64,000 bases of DNA from Nonomuraea gerenzanensis (GTDB lineage: Bacteria; Actinomycetota; Actinomycetes; Streptosporangiales; Streptosporangiaceae): NCBI RefSeq assembly GCF_020215645.1, contig NZ_CP084058.1, positions 496,001-560,000 on the forward strand, given 5' to 3'. Below, in pieces: positions 33,182-41,518 of this stretch. Under the pieces are notes generated by a model. The model was not told where the DNA came from, did not search any database, and worked only from the letters and a program-made list of their open reading frames with translations. Each line of letters begins with the position of its first letter. Position 1 is the stretch's first letter. Both the position numbers and the translations under genes were made by a program.

Positions 33182-34657
33182 CTATGTCAGGGGCTGCTTG
33201 CGTGGCAGCTCGTTCCCTGACCGGTACAGGCGTCCGGCCTGCATCCCCACAGAGCCGTACAACTCAGGAACGGTCACGAAGCTGTAACCCTTCCCGCGCA
33301 ACCTTTTGAGGATGTCCGGAACCGCATCCACGGTTTCCCGATGAATGTCGTGCATGAGAATGATCGCACCTGGATGAGCTTCACGCACGGCCCGGTCCGC
33401 GATGTCCTTGACCTTGGCCCCGTTCTGGTCGTCCGTATCGATGTCCCAGGTGACCAGCGACAATCCCATCTCGCGGGCGACGTTGCCCACCTGCTGGCTG
33501 ACCGCCCCGTACGGCGGCCGCACGAGCTTCGGCGTCTGCCCGATGATGCCCGATACCGTGTCGCCCGTCTTGACGAGCGTGTCGGTGATCTTGCTGCTGC
33601 CCTGTTTCGACAGGTCCCGATGGGCCCACGTGTGGTTGCCGACGAGGTGGCCCTCCACGCTCATCCGCCGCACCACCGCCGGCTGCGCCGTCGCGTTGCT
33701 GCCCACGACGAAGAACGTCGCCCGCGCCCGCCCCTGCTTCAGCAGGTCGAGCAGCCTGCCCGTGTACGGCCCCGGCCCGTCGTCGAACGTCAGCGCCACG
33801 CACTTGACCTTCGCGCAGTCCACGCTGCCCGCCCGGTTGCTGACGGCGTCGGGGTCGGTCGTGGGGGTGAAGGTGGGGGTGTCCCCGCCGTGCGTCCGGT
33901 TCTCCCGCACGCTGCGCTGAGCCCGCCGTCCCAGCTCCGACAGCAGCGGCGTCACCCGCGCGGCCGGCACCGCCACCGCCACGCGGCCCAGCGAGCACGG
34001 CCCGAGCTGGCAGTCGTCGAACTCCACGACCAGGTCGCCCCGGCGGTTGAACGCCATCGAGTCGAACTTCTCGCTCCCGGCCGTCACCCCGTCGCGCTCG
34101 ACCTGCCCCCCACGCTCCTTGAGCTGCTCCCTGACCAGCGCCGCGAACCGCCGCAGCGCCGCGTCCCCCGCGAGCAATCCGGTGGACCCCGTCGCCCGGC
34201 CCGTATGCGGGTCGAACCAGACCGTCCGCGTGGAGTTGGCCCAGCTCTCGCCCTGGAACTCCCCGGTACGCAGCCGCACCGCGACGGCCTCGGGGGAGGA
34301 GGCGGCCAGCTGCCAGTCCACGTTCAGCTCGGGGCGCGGGCTGACGGGCCCGCCGTCGCGGGTGCGCGCCCGAAACTCCCGCAACTGCCGCTCTGCCTGG
34401 GCGCGCAGCTCGCGGTTGAGCGCGGTGGCGCCGGCGAACTCGGGGTAGTTGATGTGCACGTACCTGCTGCCGGGGTTGTCGCCTTCGGTCAGGGTCCTGG
34501 TGGACAGGCCGATGACGGTCGCCGGGTCGACGAAGTCGATCATCGTCGGCTCCGCCGGGATCACCATGCCCCTCTCGGGGGAGGCGACGGCCAGACCGCA
34601 CCCCGAGGCCGAGAGGGCCAGCAGAGCGATTCCGGAGAAGAGCCGCGATTTGTACAT
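33182..34657 (-). CDS. Lipoprotein polysaccharide deacetylase (CE4)
   Basis: This 491-aa exported protein has a signal peptide ending in a lipobox-like LSASGC (Cys20). An N-terminal RsiV/DUF3298-like domain follows at about residues 30-260. Then comes a NodB deacetylase with TFDDGPGPYT, NHTWAHRD, RPPYGAVSQQ, WDIDTDDQ and LMHDIH, so all CE4 motifs are present. It probably deacetylates peptidoglycan or a surface glycan outside the cell. ATG 34657 is preferred over the GTG at 34729 because the signal peptide then begins at residue 1. It diverges from nuoA with 109 nt between. Confidence 0.87.
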   Translation of the reverse strand: MYKSRLFSGIALLALSASGCGLAVASPERGMVIPAEPTMIDFVDPATVIGLSTRTLTEGDNPGSRYVHINYPEFAGATALNRELRAQAERQLREFRARTRDGGPVSPRPELNVDWQLAASSPEAVAVRLRTGEFQGESWANSTRTVWFDPHTGRATGSTGLLAGDAALRRFAALVREQLKERGGQVERDGVTAGSEKFDSMAFNRRGDLVVEFDDCQLGPCSLGRVAVAVPAARVTPLLSELGRRAQRSVRENRTHGGDTPTFTPTTDPDAVSNRAGSVDCAKVKCVALTFDDGPGPYTGRLLDLLKQGRARATFFVVGSNATAQPAVVRRMSVEGHLVGNHTWAHRDLSKQGSSKITDTLVKTGDTVSGIIGQTPKLVRPPYGAVSQQVGNVAREMGLSLVTWDIDTDDQNGAKVKDIADRAVREAHPGAIILMHDIHRETVDAVPDILKRLRGKGYSFVTVPELYGSVGMQAGRLYRSGNELPRKQPLT

Positions 34658-34766
34658 GCCTGTCAGGGTATGCCGCCGATCTTCCGATTTACCCCGATTT
34701 TGTGTGAAAGCTCCGGACACTTTGACCACGCTGGGTACCTCAGCGGTGGCGGGTTACCATCCCTTC

Positions 34767-35138
34767 ATGGACGGCTACTTCGGGTCCTACGTGCTCGTCG
34801 CCGCGCTCCTCGCCGTCGGCGTCGCCATCGTGGCCGGCGCCCTCTTCGCCAACCGCCTCCTCCGCCCCAGCAGGCCCACCCCGGAGAAGCTGACCACGTA
34901 CGAGTGCGGGGTCGATCCTGTGGGGGAGGGGTGGGCGCAGTCGCAGGTGCGGTACTACGTCTTCACGTACCTGTACGTCGTGTTCGCGGTGGATGCCGTG
35001 TTCCTGTTCCCGTGGGCCACCGTCTTCGATGCGCCTGGGTACGGGGTCACCACGTTGGTGGAGATGTTCGTGTTCTTGGGGTTCATCGCGTTGGGGATTC
35101 TGTACGCCTGGCGCAAGCGCGTTCTGTCCTGGACGTAG
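34767..35138 (+). CDS. nuoA: NADH-quinone oxidoreductase subunit A
   Basis: This 123-aa membrane subunit has three helices and the family loop TYECGVDPVGEGWAQSQVRYYVFTYLYVVFAVDAVFLFPWA, whose Cys lies at the quinone/ND3-type loop. It begins the partial second complex I operon. There is no Shine-Dalgarno sequence. A -10-like TACCAT at 34755-34760 lies 6 nt before the ATG, so a leaderless transcript is possible (inference). It is followed by the M48 gene rather than directly by nuoB. Confidence 0.9.
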   Translation: MDGYFGSYVLVAALLAVGVAIVAGALFANRLLRPSRPTPEKLTTYECGVDPVGEGWAQSQVRYYVFTYLYVVFAVDAVFLFPWATVFDAPGYGVTTLVEMFVFLGFIALGILYAWRKRVLSWT

Positions 35139-35186
35139 GGGGTCTTCGGGCGGGGGCGGTGGTGCGGGTGGCTATCTTGCTGTGCC

Positions 35187-36881
35187 ATGTCCGCCTGTCC
35201 TGAGTGCCGTGGGCGTCTTGAGAGCGAGCCGTTCTATCCCGAATGGTGTGCGTCTTGTGAGTGGAATGTGGTGCCTGGTGTCTCGGGGGTTGTTGATGGG
35301 GGGCGGGGGAGGCGGTTCGCGCGGTTAGAGGGGTGGGTGGTGCGTGGGCTTCATGAGGACGTACTCCGCACCCACGCCCCCCAACGCCCCACTACCAACA
35401 CCACCCCAGCCACGCCCCCTCCTCACCCCACCACCTCTGCCGCCACCACCACCTCTGCCACCGCGACATCCGCCGTCGCGACTTCCGGCACTGCAGCTTC
35501 CGCCACCCCTGTCACCGCTACGCCCGTAACATCCACCGCGACCCCCGCCGCCACGCCCACCGCCACCGCGACCCCCCGCACGACACCGCCCGTCACCACG
35601 CCGCCCGTCACCACGCCGCCCGTCACCACGCCGCCCGCCATCCTTTCCACCCCGGCCAACGTGTCCACCCCCGCCAGTCCTGGCCCAGATGCCGCCCCCG
35701 CCCACGACCTCGCCCCATCACCCGCTCACGATCCCGCCCCCGCCCACGACCTCGCCCCATCACCCGCTCACGATCCCGCCCCCGCACGCGTTCACGATCC
35801 CGCCCCCGCACCCCAACCCGCCCACGCCGCCAGCCCCAGCTCCTCCACCCGCCCAGGAACAGCCCGCGCCATCGTCTTCACCCTCGCCCTCCTGACCCAC
35901 CTCCTAACCCCAGCCTTCCTCCTCCTAGGCATCTACCTCCTCACCCGCGGCGCCCTCTTCGCCATCCTCCCGGCCCTGGTAGCCCTGGACCTCGCCTGGC
36001 TCCTACGCCCCCGCCCCGCCCCGTTCCCACCTGACACCCAACCCCTCACCCGAGAAACAGCCCCACACCTGTTCGCCCTGCTCGACCGCATAGCCACCGA
36101 AACAGGCGCCCCACGCACCGACGCGGTAGCCATCAGCGGCGAGCCGAACGCCTCATCCCGCACCTACGGCTGGCGCCGACGCCCACTGATCGAGATCGGC
36201 TACCCCATGTGGCTGACCCTCACCCCACAGGAACGAGTCGCCCTCCTCGCCCACGAACTGGCCCACGCAAGCAACGGCGACAGCCGCCACGGCTTCGTCG
36301 TCGGCAGCGCACTCCACTCGCTCGCCGTCCTGACAGACGTGACCCGCTTCGACTGGAGGGAAGGCGACGGCCTGGCCCACCTCCTCGCCGAGTCCCTGCT
36401 CGCCCTCCTCGGCCTCCCCGTCCGTGCCCTCATGGCGACGATGGAGCTCCTGCTGTACCGCTCGTCCCAACGCGCCGAGTACCGCGCCGACGAACTGGGC
36501 ACCCGCGTGGCAGGCATCCCAGCCATGGCCTCACTCCTGGACGCCACGACCACCAGGTTGCCGTCCGTCATCAGATTCCTGGAGACGAGCGCCCACACCA
36601 CCAAGCCCGAGCACCTCTGGACGGCCCTCCGCACCGCCGTCGACGCCGTCCCCGCCTCCGAACTGGAGCGCCGCCGCCGTGCCGCCCGCTTGGAGGAACT
36701 CCGCGTCGATCGCACCCACCCGCCCACCTACCTGCGGATCGAGCACGTGAACGCGCTGCCGTACGCAGAGGCCCGCCTACTGCCCAGCGACATGCCGGCG
36801 ATCGACGACGAACTCAAGGCGGTCACACTCCGCGTAGCCCAATCAATCAGAGAAAACGCCCAATCAGCCCTCTACCGCTGA
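35187..36881 (+). CDS. M48-family membrane metalloprotease with zinc ribbon and repeat-rich linker
   Basis: This 564-aa protein has an N-terminal zinc ribbon (Cys4, Cys7, Cys21, Cys24), then a Thr/Pro/Ala-rich linker of about 170 residues containing four TTPPV units and a duplicated HDLAPSPAHDPAPA. Two membrane helices near residues 230-270 precede an M48 protease domain with HELAH at 356-360 and a downstream EYRADELG supplying the third zinc ligand. The linker is encoded by DNA tandem repeats. It sits inside the nuo operon between nuoA and nuoB, so it may process or quality-check complex I membrane subunits (inference). Confidence 0.82.
   Translation: MSACPECRGRLESEPFYPEWCASCEWNVVPGVSGVVDGGRGRRFARLEGWVVRGLHEDVLRTHAPQRPTTNTTPATPPPHPTTSAATTTSATATSAVATSGTAASATPVTATPVTSTATPAATPTATATPRTTPPVTTPPVTTPPVTTPPAILSTPANVSTPASPGPDAAPAHDLAPSPAHDPAPAHDLAPSPAHDPAPARVHDPAPAPQPAHAASPSSSTRPGTARAIVFTLALLTHLLTPAFLLLGIYLLTRGALFAILPALVALDLAWLLRPRPAPFPPDTQPLTRETAPHLFALLDRIATETGAPRTDAVAISGEPNASSRTYGWRRRPLIEIGYPMWLTLTPQERVALLAHELAHASNGDSRHGFVVGSALHSLAVLTDVTRFDWREGDGLAHLLAESLLALLGLPVRALMATMELLLYRSSQRAEYRADELGTRVAGIPAMASLLDATTTRLPSVIRFLETSAHTTKPEHLWTALRTAVDAVPASELERRRRAARLEELRVDRTHPPTYLRIEHVNALPYAEARLLPSDMPAIDDELKAVTLRVAQSIRENAQSALYR
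35581..35790 (+). repeat. Tandem repeats encoding the M48 linker
   Basis: A 15-bp unit (about CGCCCGTCACCACGC) is repeated about four times at 35581-35640. A unit of about 42 bp covering CCCGCCCACGACCTCGCCCC and its continuation is present twice between about 35695 and 35785. The frame stays open, giving TTPPV and HDLAPSPAHDPAPA repeats. The unit length is a multiple of three in both cases, so copy number can change without a frameshift. Confidence 0.75.
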
Positions 36882-36971
36882 CATCAATCAGAGAAGACGC
36901 CCAGTCGGCCCTCTACCGCCGACCTCCATGCCACCACTAACCCTCACCTCCACGCCACCACTAACCCTCAC
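36842..36971 (+). repeat. Tandem duplications at the M48 gene end
   Basis: A 41-bp unit is duplicated at 36842-36882 and 36883-36923 with 4 mismatches. The first copy contains the last 12 codons and the stop of the M48 gene, so the second is a relic gene tail. It is followed at once by a 24-bp unit twice (36924-36947 and 36948-36971, one mismatch). The 195-nt gap to nuoB holds nothing else that I can identify. Confidence 0.8.
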
Positions 36972-37076
36972 CTCCACCCAACCCCGCCGTGACCCCCCAC
37001 CCTCAACTGCACCCACCCCCACTTCAGGCCCCCTCCCTTCCTTTGCCTGACCAGTGATCCGCGCAAGAATGGCCAT

Positions 37077-37628
37077 ATGGCAGCAACGGATCTCCCGATG
37101 CCCACCGTGGGCCCGATCTCACGGTTGGCGCCCAAACCCATGCGCTTCGTCCTCAACTGGGGCCGCCGCTACTCGCTGTGGGTCTTCAACTTCGGGCTGG
37201 CCTGCTGCGCCATCGAGTTCATCGCCGCCTCGACGAGCCGCCACGACTTCATCCGCTTCGGCGTCATCCCGTTCGCGAACGGCCCGAGACAGGCCGACCT
37301 CATGATCGTCTCAGGAACGGTCACCGACAAGATGGCCCCGGCCGTGAAGCGGCTGTACGAGCAGATGCCCGACCCCAAGTACGTCATCTCGTTCGGCGCC
37401 TGCTCCAACTCCGGCGGCCCGTACTGGGACTCGTACTGCGTCACCAACGGCGTGGACCAGATCATCCCCGTCGACGTCTACGTCCCCGGCTGCCCACCCC
37501 GTCCCGAAGCCCTCCTGTACGGCATCACCAAGCTCCAGGAGAAGATCGCCGCCGAACGGCTCAGCGACCGCTACCCCGAGCCCCGCCCGCACCAGCCCCA
37601 AGCCTCGGACCAGGAGCCGCAACGGTGA
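37077..37628 (+). CDS. nuoB: NADH-quinone oxidoreductase subunit B
   Basis: This 183-aa subunit carries the terminal N2 4Fe-4S cluster of complex I. The four ligands are visible as Cys43 and Cys44 (GLACCAIEF), Cys109 (FGACSNSGG) and Cys139 (PGCPPRPE). A short charged tail follows residue 165. The stop overlaps the nuoC GTG by 3 nt. Because the cluster is complete, the subunit should be functional even though its usual partner NuoD is not encoded here. Confidence 0.92.
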   Translation: MAATDLPMPTVGPISRLAPKPMRFVLNWGRRYSLWVFNFGLACCAIEFIAASTSRHDFIRFGVIPFANGPRQADLMIVSGTVTDKMAPAVKRLYEQMPDPKYVISFGACSNSGGPYWDSYCVTNGVDQIIPVDVYVPGCPPRPEALLYGITKLQEKIAAERLSDRYPEPRPHQPQASDQEPQR

Positions 37629-38371
37629 CCACCAACGACACCGGCGACGACCACACCCCGAGCCCAAGCGACGGCGCCGACACAGGCACCGACGACACCA
37701 CCCCACCCCCGAACACCCCCGCAGCCCCCAACACTCCAACCGCCAGCGCCCAACCCGGGACAACCACCGGCACCCAACCCGGGACAACCACCGACACCCA
37801 ACCCCGGTCAACCACCAGCACCCCACCCCCGACAACCGCCATCACCGAACACTTCGGCGACCGCGCCCAAATCTCCCAGTCCTTCGGCGACACCACGATC
37901 GACGTCGCCCCCACCGACTGGCTCGCCCTGCTCACCCACGTCCTCGACGCCCTGCAGTTCACCTTCTTCGACTGGCTGACCGGCGTGGACGCCCCACCGG
38001 AATCGTTCGCCATCGTCGCGCACGTCTACAACCCGGCCGCGGGCCACCGCCTGCTCCTGCGCACCCACGTACCGCGCGACAACCCGCACCTCCCCACCGC
38101 CGTCGACATCTACCGCGGCGCGAACTGGCACGAACGCGAGACGTACGAGATGTTCGGCGTGATCTTCGACGGCCACCCGAACCTCGTCCCGCTCCTCCTC
38201 CCCGACGGCTTCGAGGGTCACCCGCTCCGCAAGGATTTCATCCTGGCCGCCCGAGTCGCCAAGCCCTGGCCGGGCGCCAAGGAGCCGGGCGAGTCAGGCC
38301 ACGGCGCGCCGAGCCGCCGCAAGACCCTTCCACCAGGAGTTCCAGCCGACTGGGGGCCACCCGATGCTTGA
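37625..38371 (+). CDS. nuoC: NADH-quinone oxidoreductase subunit C with disordered N-terminus
   Basis: This 248-aa protein has the 30-kDa family signature [20 protein letters not shown] followed by [14 protein letters not shown]. It is NuoC alone, not a NuoCD fusion. The first 75 residues are a Thr/Pro/Gly-rich low-complexity stretch with QPGTTT(G/D)TQP repeats, unlike typical NuoC. The GTG at 37625 overlaps nuoB, and the end overlaps nuoH by 8 bp, where nuoD would normally come. Confidence 0.88.
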   Translation: MTTNDTGDDHTPSPSDGADTGTDDTTPPPNTPAAPNTPTASAQPGTTTGTQPGTTTDTQPRSTTSTPPPTTAITEHFGDRAQISQSFGDTTIDVAPTDWLALLTHVLDALQFTFFDWLTGVDAPPESFAIVAHVYNPAAGHRLLLRTHVPRDNPHLPTAVDIYRGANWHERETYEMFGVIFDGHPNLVPLLLPDGFEGHPLRKDFILAARVAKPWPGAKEPGESGHGAPSRRKTLPPGVPADWGPPDA

Positions 38372-39305
38372 AGTGGTGCTGAGCTTCGTCGTCATCCTCG
38401 TCGTGTTCCTGGTCCTGCCCTTGATCATCGGCCAGACCGAGCACAAGGTCATGGCCCACATGCAGTCAAGGCTCGGCCCCATGTACGCGGGAGGCTTCCA
38501 CGGCTGGGCGCAGCTCATCGCCGACGGGGTGAAGTTCGCACAGAAGGAGGACATCGTCCCGGCAGCGGCCGACCGCCGCATCTTCATGATCGCCCCAGGC
38601 GTGGCCCTCGTCCCGTACCTGGTCGTCCTGATCGTGATCCCCATCGACCGCGATCGCGTCGCCGTGCACCTCGACCTCGGCCTCTTCTTCGTCCTCGCCG
38701 TCATGGGCATCGGCGTCCTCGGCTCGATCATGGCCGGCTGGGCCTCGGCCAACAAGTATTCCGTCCTCGGCGGCATGCGCTCCGCCGCCCAGCTCATGTC
38801 GTACGAGCTGCCCCTGGTCCTGTCCGCCTCCTCGGTCGCCATGGCGGCGGGCACCCTGTCACTCCCCGGGATCGTCGAAGCCTGGCAGTGGTGGTGGCTC
38901 CCCTGGCAGGCGATCGGCGCCATCGTCTTCTTCCTGGCCGGCCTAGCCGAACTCCGCCGCCCCCCGTTCGACATGCCCATCGCCGAATCCGAGATCATCA
39001 TGGGCCCGATGACCGAGTACACCGGCATGCGCTTCGCCCTCTTCATGCTCTCCGAATACGCCGGCATCGTCGTCCTGTCCTTCCTGACCACCGTATTGTT
39101 CCTAGGCGGCTGGCAGGGCCCGTTCCTTCCTGGCTGGTTGTGGACGCTCCTGAAGGTCTTCTTCCTGGCCTTCCTCGTCATCTGGCTCCGCGTCACGTTC
39201 CCACGCCTGCGCGAGGACCAACTCCAGAAACTGGCCTGGGCAGTCCTGGTCCCTCTCGCCCTCGCCCAACTGGCCCTCACCGGCATCGTCAAGGTCCTCA
39301 CCTGA
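38364..39305 (+). CDS. nuoH: NADH-quinone oxidoreductase subunit H
   Basis: This 313-aa membrane subunit with about eight helices joins the peripheral arm to the membrane arm and lines the quinone channel. It shows RLGPMYAGGFHGWAQLIADGVKFAQKEDI, the loop GMRSAAQLMSYELPL, and FDMPIAESEIIMGPMTEYTGMRFALF with the conserved acidic residues. The start is ATG 38364. The following 406 nt hold no gene, and the next nuo gene is over 3.5 kb away. Confidence 0.92.
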   Translation: MLEVVLSFVVILVVFLVLPLIIGQTEHKVMAHMQSRLGPMYAGGFHGWAQLIADGVKFAQKEDIVPAAADRRIFMIAPGVALVPYLVVLIVIPIDRDRVAVHLDLGLFFVLAVMGIGVLGSIMAGWASANKYSVLGGMRSAAQLMSYELPLVLSASSVAMAAGTLSLPGIVEAWQWWWLPWQAIGAIVFFLAGLAELRRPPFDMPIAESEIIMGPMTEYTGMRFALFMLSEYAGIVVLSFLTTVLFLGGWQGPFLPGWLWTLLKVFFLAFLVIWLRVTFPRLREDQLQKLAWAVLVPLALAQLALTGIVKVLT

Positions 39306-39711
39306 CGGACCACCCCGCCACACCACCCCAGCCCTCCAACCCCGCACTTTGTACGCCCACCTGCCCACCTGCCCGCATGCCCACTCGCCCGCATGCCACC
39401 TGCCCGTACGTCCGCGTGCCCGTGCGTCCGCCCGCATGTCCGAACGCTCGACGACCAGTGCGCCCACACGCCCACATGCCAACACGCAGATCGCTCATGC
39501 ATCCGAACGCGCTCACACGCTCACACGCTGACCGCCCAAGCACCCACCGCCCAAGCACCCACCGCCGGGGCGCGTCCACACGCCCGCAAACTCACGCGTC
39601 CACATGCCCAGAGAGCCACGGCATGGCCCCTCCCCCCGCGGAACCCCAACCCCACCCCACGCGAGCGATTCGTTCAAGACCGCCCAAGCCACCACAACCC
39701 ACACTCTCTCC
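39306..39711. other. Intergenic low-complexity repeat region
   Basis: This 406-nt stretch lacks a convincing gene. It is C-rich with many imperfect GCCCGCATGCC and CGCCCAC units. There are two exact short tandems: an 8-bp unit GCTCACAC at 39511-39526, and the 15-bp ACCGCCCAAGCACCC at 39531-39560. It separates nuoH from the inserted block. It looks like decayed or slipping sequence rather than a regulated site. Confidence 0.6.
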
Positions 39712-40368
39712 ATGACCGAGAGAACCTTCACCCCCGCCTTGGGCCGCCTCTCCCTCCCCAAGCTCTACGACGCCGTGATCGCCCTAACCCGCGAACGCCT
39801 GTGGCGCAGCATGACCGCCATGCACGCAGCCCCCACCCCCAACGCCGTGATCATCGACGTCGGCTGCGGCACAGGCTCACTGGCCCTACTCCTCCACCGC
39901 ATCGAGCCCACAGCCCGCGTCATAGGTGTCGACCCGGACCCGAAGATGCTCACAACCGCCCGCCAGAAATCCACAGCGGCCGGCACCGATCAGGTGGAAT
40001 GGCACACCGGCATGGGCAACGCCCTGACGGACATCATCGCCCCGCAGACCGCCGACATCATCGTCTCCAGCCTCGTCTTCCACCAATGCCCAGTGCCGAT
40101 GAAGCGCGCGATCCTCATCTCCATGCTCGAAACCCTCCGCCCAGGCGGCAAGCTGGTGATCGCCGACTTCGGCCTCCAACGCACCCGCCTGATGCGCCTG
40201 GCCTTCCGCATCGTGCAACTAGCGGACGGCAAGGAAGACACACAATTCAACGCCGACGGAGCCCTTCCCGATCTTATGACCGACGTCGGCTTCCACCAGG
40301 TACAAGAGCCCGACACCATCCCCACGATCAACGGCTCGATCTCGATCTACACCGCCCGCCGCCCTTAA
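39712..40368 (+). CDS. Class I SAM-dependent methyltransferase
   Basis: This 218-aa Rossmann methyltransferase has the motif I VIIDVGCGTGSLALLL near residue 45 and GVDPDPKML for the SAM ribose. Motif II/III equivalents are IIVSSLVFHQCP and LRPGGKLVIADFG. It resembles UbiE/Methyltransf_25 enzymes; the substrate is unknown. ATG 39712 begins just before the conserved region, while an upstream in-frame ATG would add a low-complexity leader. It ends in a 4-nt convergent overlap with the AraC gene and interrupts the nuo operon. Confidence 0.8.
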   Translation: MTERTFTPALGRLSLPKLYDAVIALTRERLWRSMTAMHAAPTPNAVIIDVGCGTGSLALLLHRIEPTARVIGVDPDPKMLTTARQKSTAAGTDQVEWHTGMGNALTDIIAPQTADIIVSSLVFHQCPVPMKRAILISMLETLRPGGKLVIADFGLQRTRLMRLAFRIVQLADGKEDTQFNADGALPDLMTDVGFHQVQEPDTIPTINGSISIYTARRP

Positions 40369-41039
40369 CCCCGCACAGCCCGAACCACCTCCGAAGGCGT
40401 GAGCCCCATCATCCGCCGCATCTCCCGGCTGAAGTGAGCCTGATCAGCGAAACCACCCGCGAACGCCGCCCCGCTCAGCGCCCCACCCTCACGCAACACC
40501 TCCGCCGACCGAGCCAACCGCTGCCAGATCCGCCAACGCGTGAGCGGCATCCCCAACTGCCGCCGCGCCAACGCCCGCAGGCGCGGAGAGGAAAGCCCAA
40601 CCTCAGCAGCAAGATCCACCATCGACATCCCCTCCTCCGTCATCCGGCGCATCGCCAGCAGCAACCGCCCATCAAGCTCCCCAGAAGCACCCCCGACCCG
40701 AACATCCTCCTCAAGAAGCCCCGTCATCTCAGGAGCCGACCTGATGCCATCACCACAACGCACCCGCAACCGATCAGCGAACGCACTATGTGGCTCAACG
40801 AAGAAAGTCCGCACCGCCTCATTCGCCAACAACCGATGACCAACCATCGGCGCCACCACCAACGCCCCACCGCGATAAGGCATCCCGGACGCGTCCTCCA
40901 CGGTCACATCACCACGAACCCCGATGACGACCTGAAAAGCAGCGTGCCGGTGAACAGCGCCCTCGGTCACAGGCCCCTGGTAAAGCGCGTACCCATCCCG
41001 AACAACGAAGTACCGCCCCACCTCTTCCACCCGCGCCAT
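40365..41039 (-). CDS. AraC-family transcriptional regulator
   Basis: This 224-aa protein has an N-terminal cupin-like sensing half (HRHAAFQVVIGVRGDVTVEDASG) and a C-terminal double helix-turn-helix (MVDLAAEVGLSSPRLRALARRQLG and AAFAGGFADQAHFSREMRRMMGLTPSEVVRAV). ATG 41039 is chosen over an upstream start at 41105 because conserved sequence starts at MARVEEVGRYFVV. It faces the methyltransferase gene tail to tail; targets are unknown. Confidence 0.82.
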   Translation of the reverse strand: MARVEEVGRYFVVRDGYALYQGPVTEGAVHRHAAFQVVIGVRGDVTVEDASGMPYRGGALVVAPMVGHRLLANEAVRTFFVEPHSAFADRLRVRCGDGIRSAPEMTGLLEEDVRVGGASGELDGRLLLAMRRMTEEGMSMVDLAAEVGLSSPRLRALARRQLGMPLTRWRIWQRLARSAEVLREGGALSGAAFAGGFADQAHFSREMRRMMGLTPSEVVRAVRG

Positions 41040-41518
41040 GCTTCCACAAGCATCGATCACGGACAGCTCGCCCACCCCGTTCGCCGGCGCGCCACACTGC
41101 CTCACCCGCTACACCGACCCCCTGAGAACACCCACCCATAACGCTCACCCGCAAACTGGACCGACGCCATCCACCCCCTCGTCGCGCGCACGAACCCCCT
41201 CCCTGAGCCCTCAACATCCCCAGGAACCCTTATGCCCGCCTTATTCGTCGTAGCAAAACAAGGGGCCCCTACGGGGAGACGACGAGTGAACCAACTCCGC
41301 CCAAGCGCCGGCGCCACAAAAGACAGCCACTGCCCGCAAACAACCCTGACCTCAGACAACCACCAGAACCTGACGGTCACCGACGAGGCATCAGGCGATT
41401 CCATCAACCTGACCCCCGTCCGCCTCTACCACTACAGATACGACCAGCACCCCACCTCAGGCCAGAAGCCCCCAACCCTGCAGGGCCTGGCAGCCCTGGA
41501 CCCCCACACCCGTCGGGC
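41040..41518. other. Intergenic region, 479 nt
   Basis: No convincing gene is found between the AraC gene and the kinase gene end. The one longer frame on the + strand (41232-41636) runs into the kinase on the other strand and has no ordered domain. An AT-rich patch at about 41231-41260 and a 10-bp palindrome AGGGGCCCCT at 41261-41270 may belong to the AraC promoter. Confidence 0.5.

Noticed and set aside
37178..38371. Possible hidden NuoD or NuoCD fusion
   Set aside because: The protein ends soon after the NuoC signature. No 49-kDa subunit motifs are found in any frame between nuoC and nuoI.
39340..39620. Possible CRISPR-like repeats
   Set aside because: Units such as GCCCGCATGCC are short, uneven and not separated by spacers of constant length. 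No cas gene is near.
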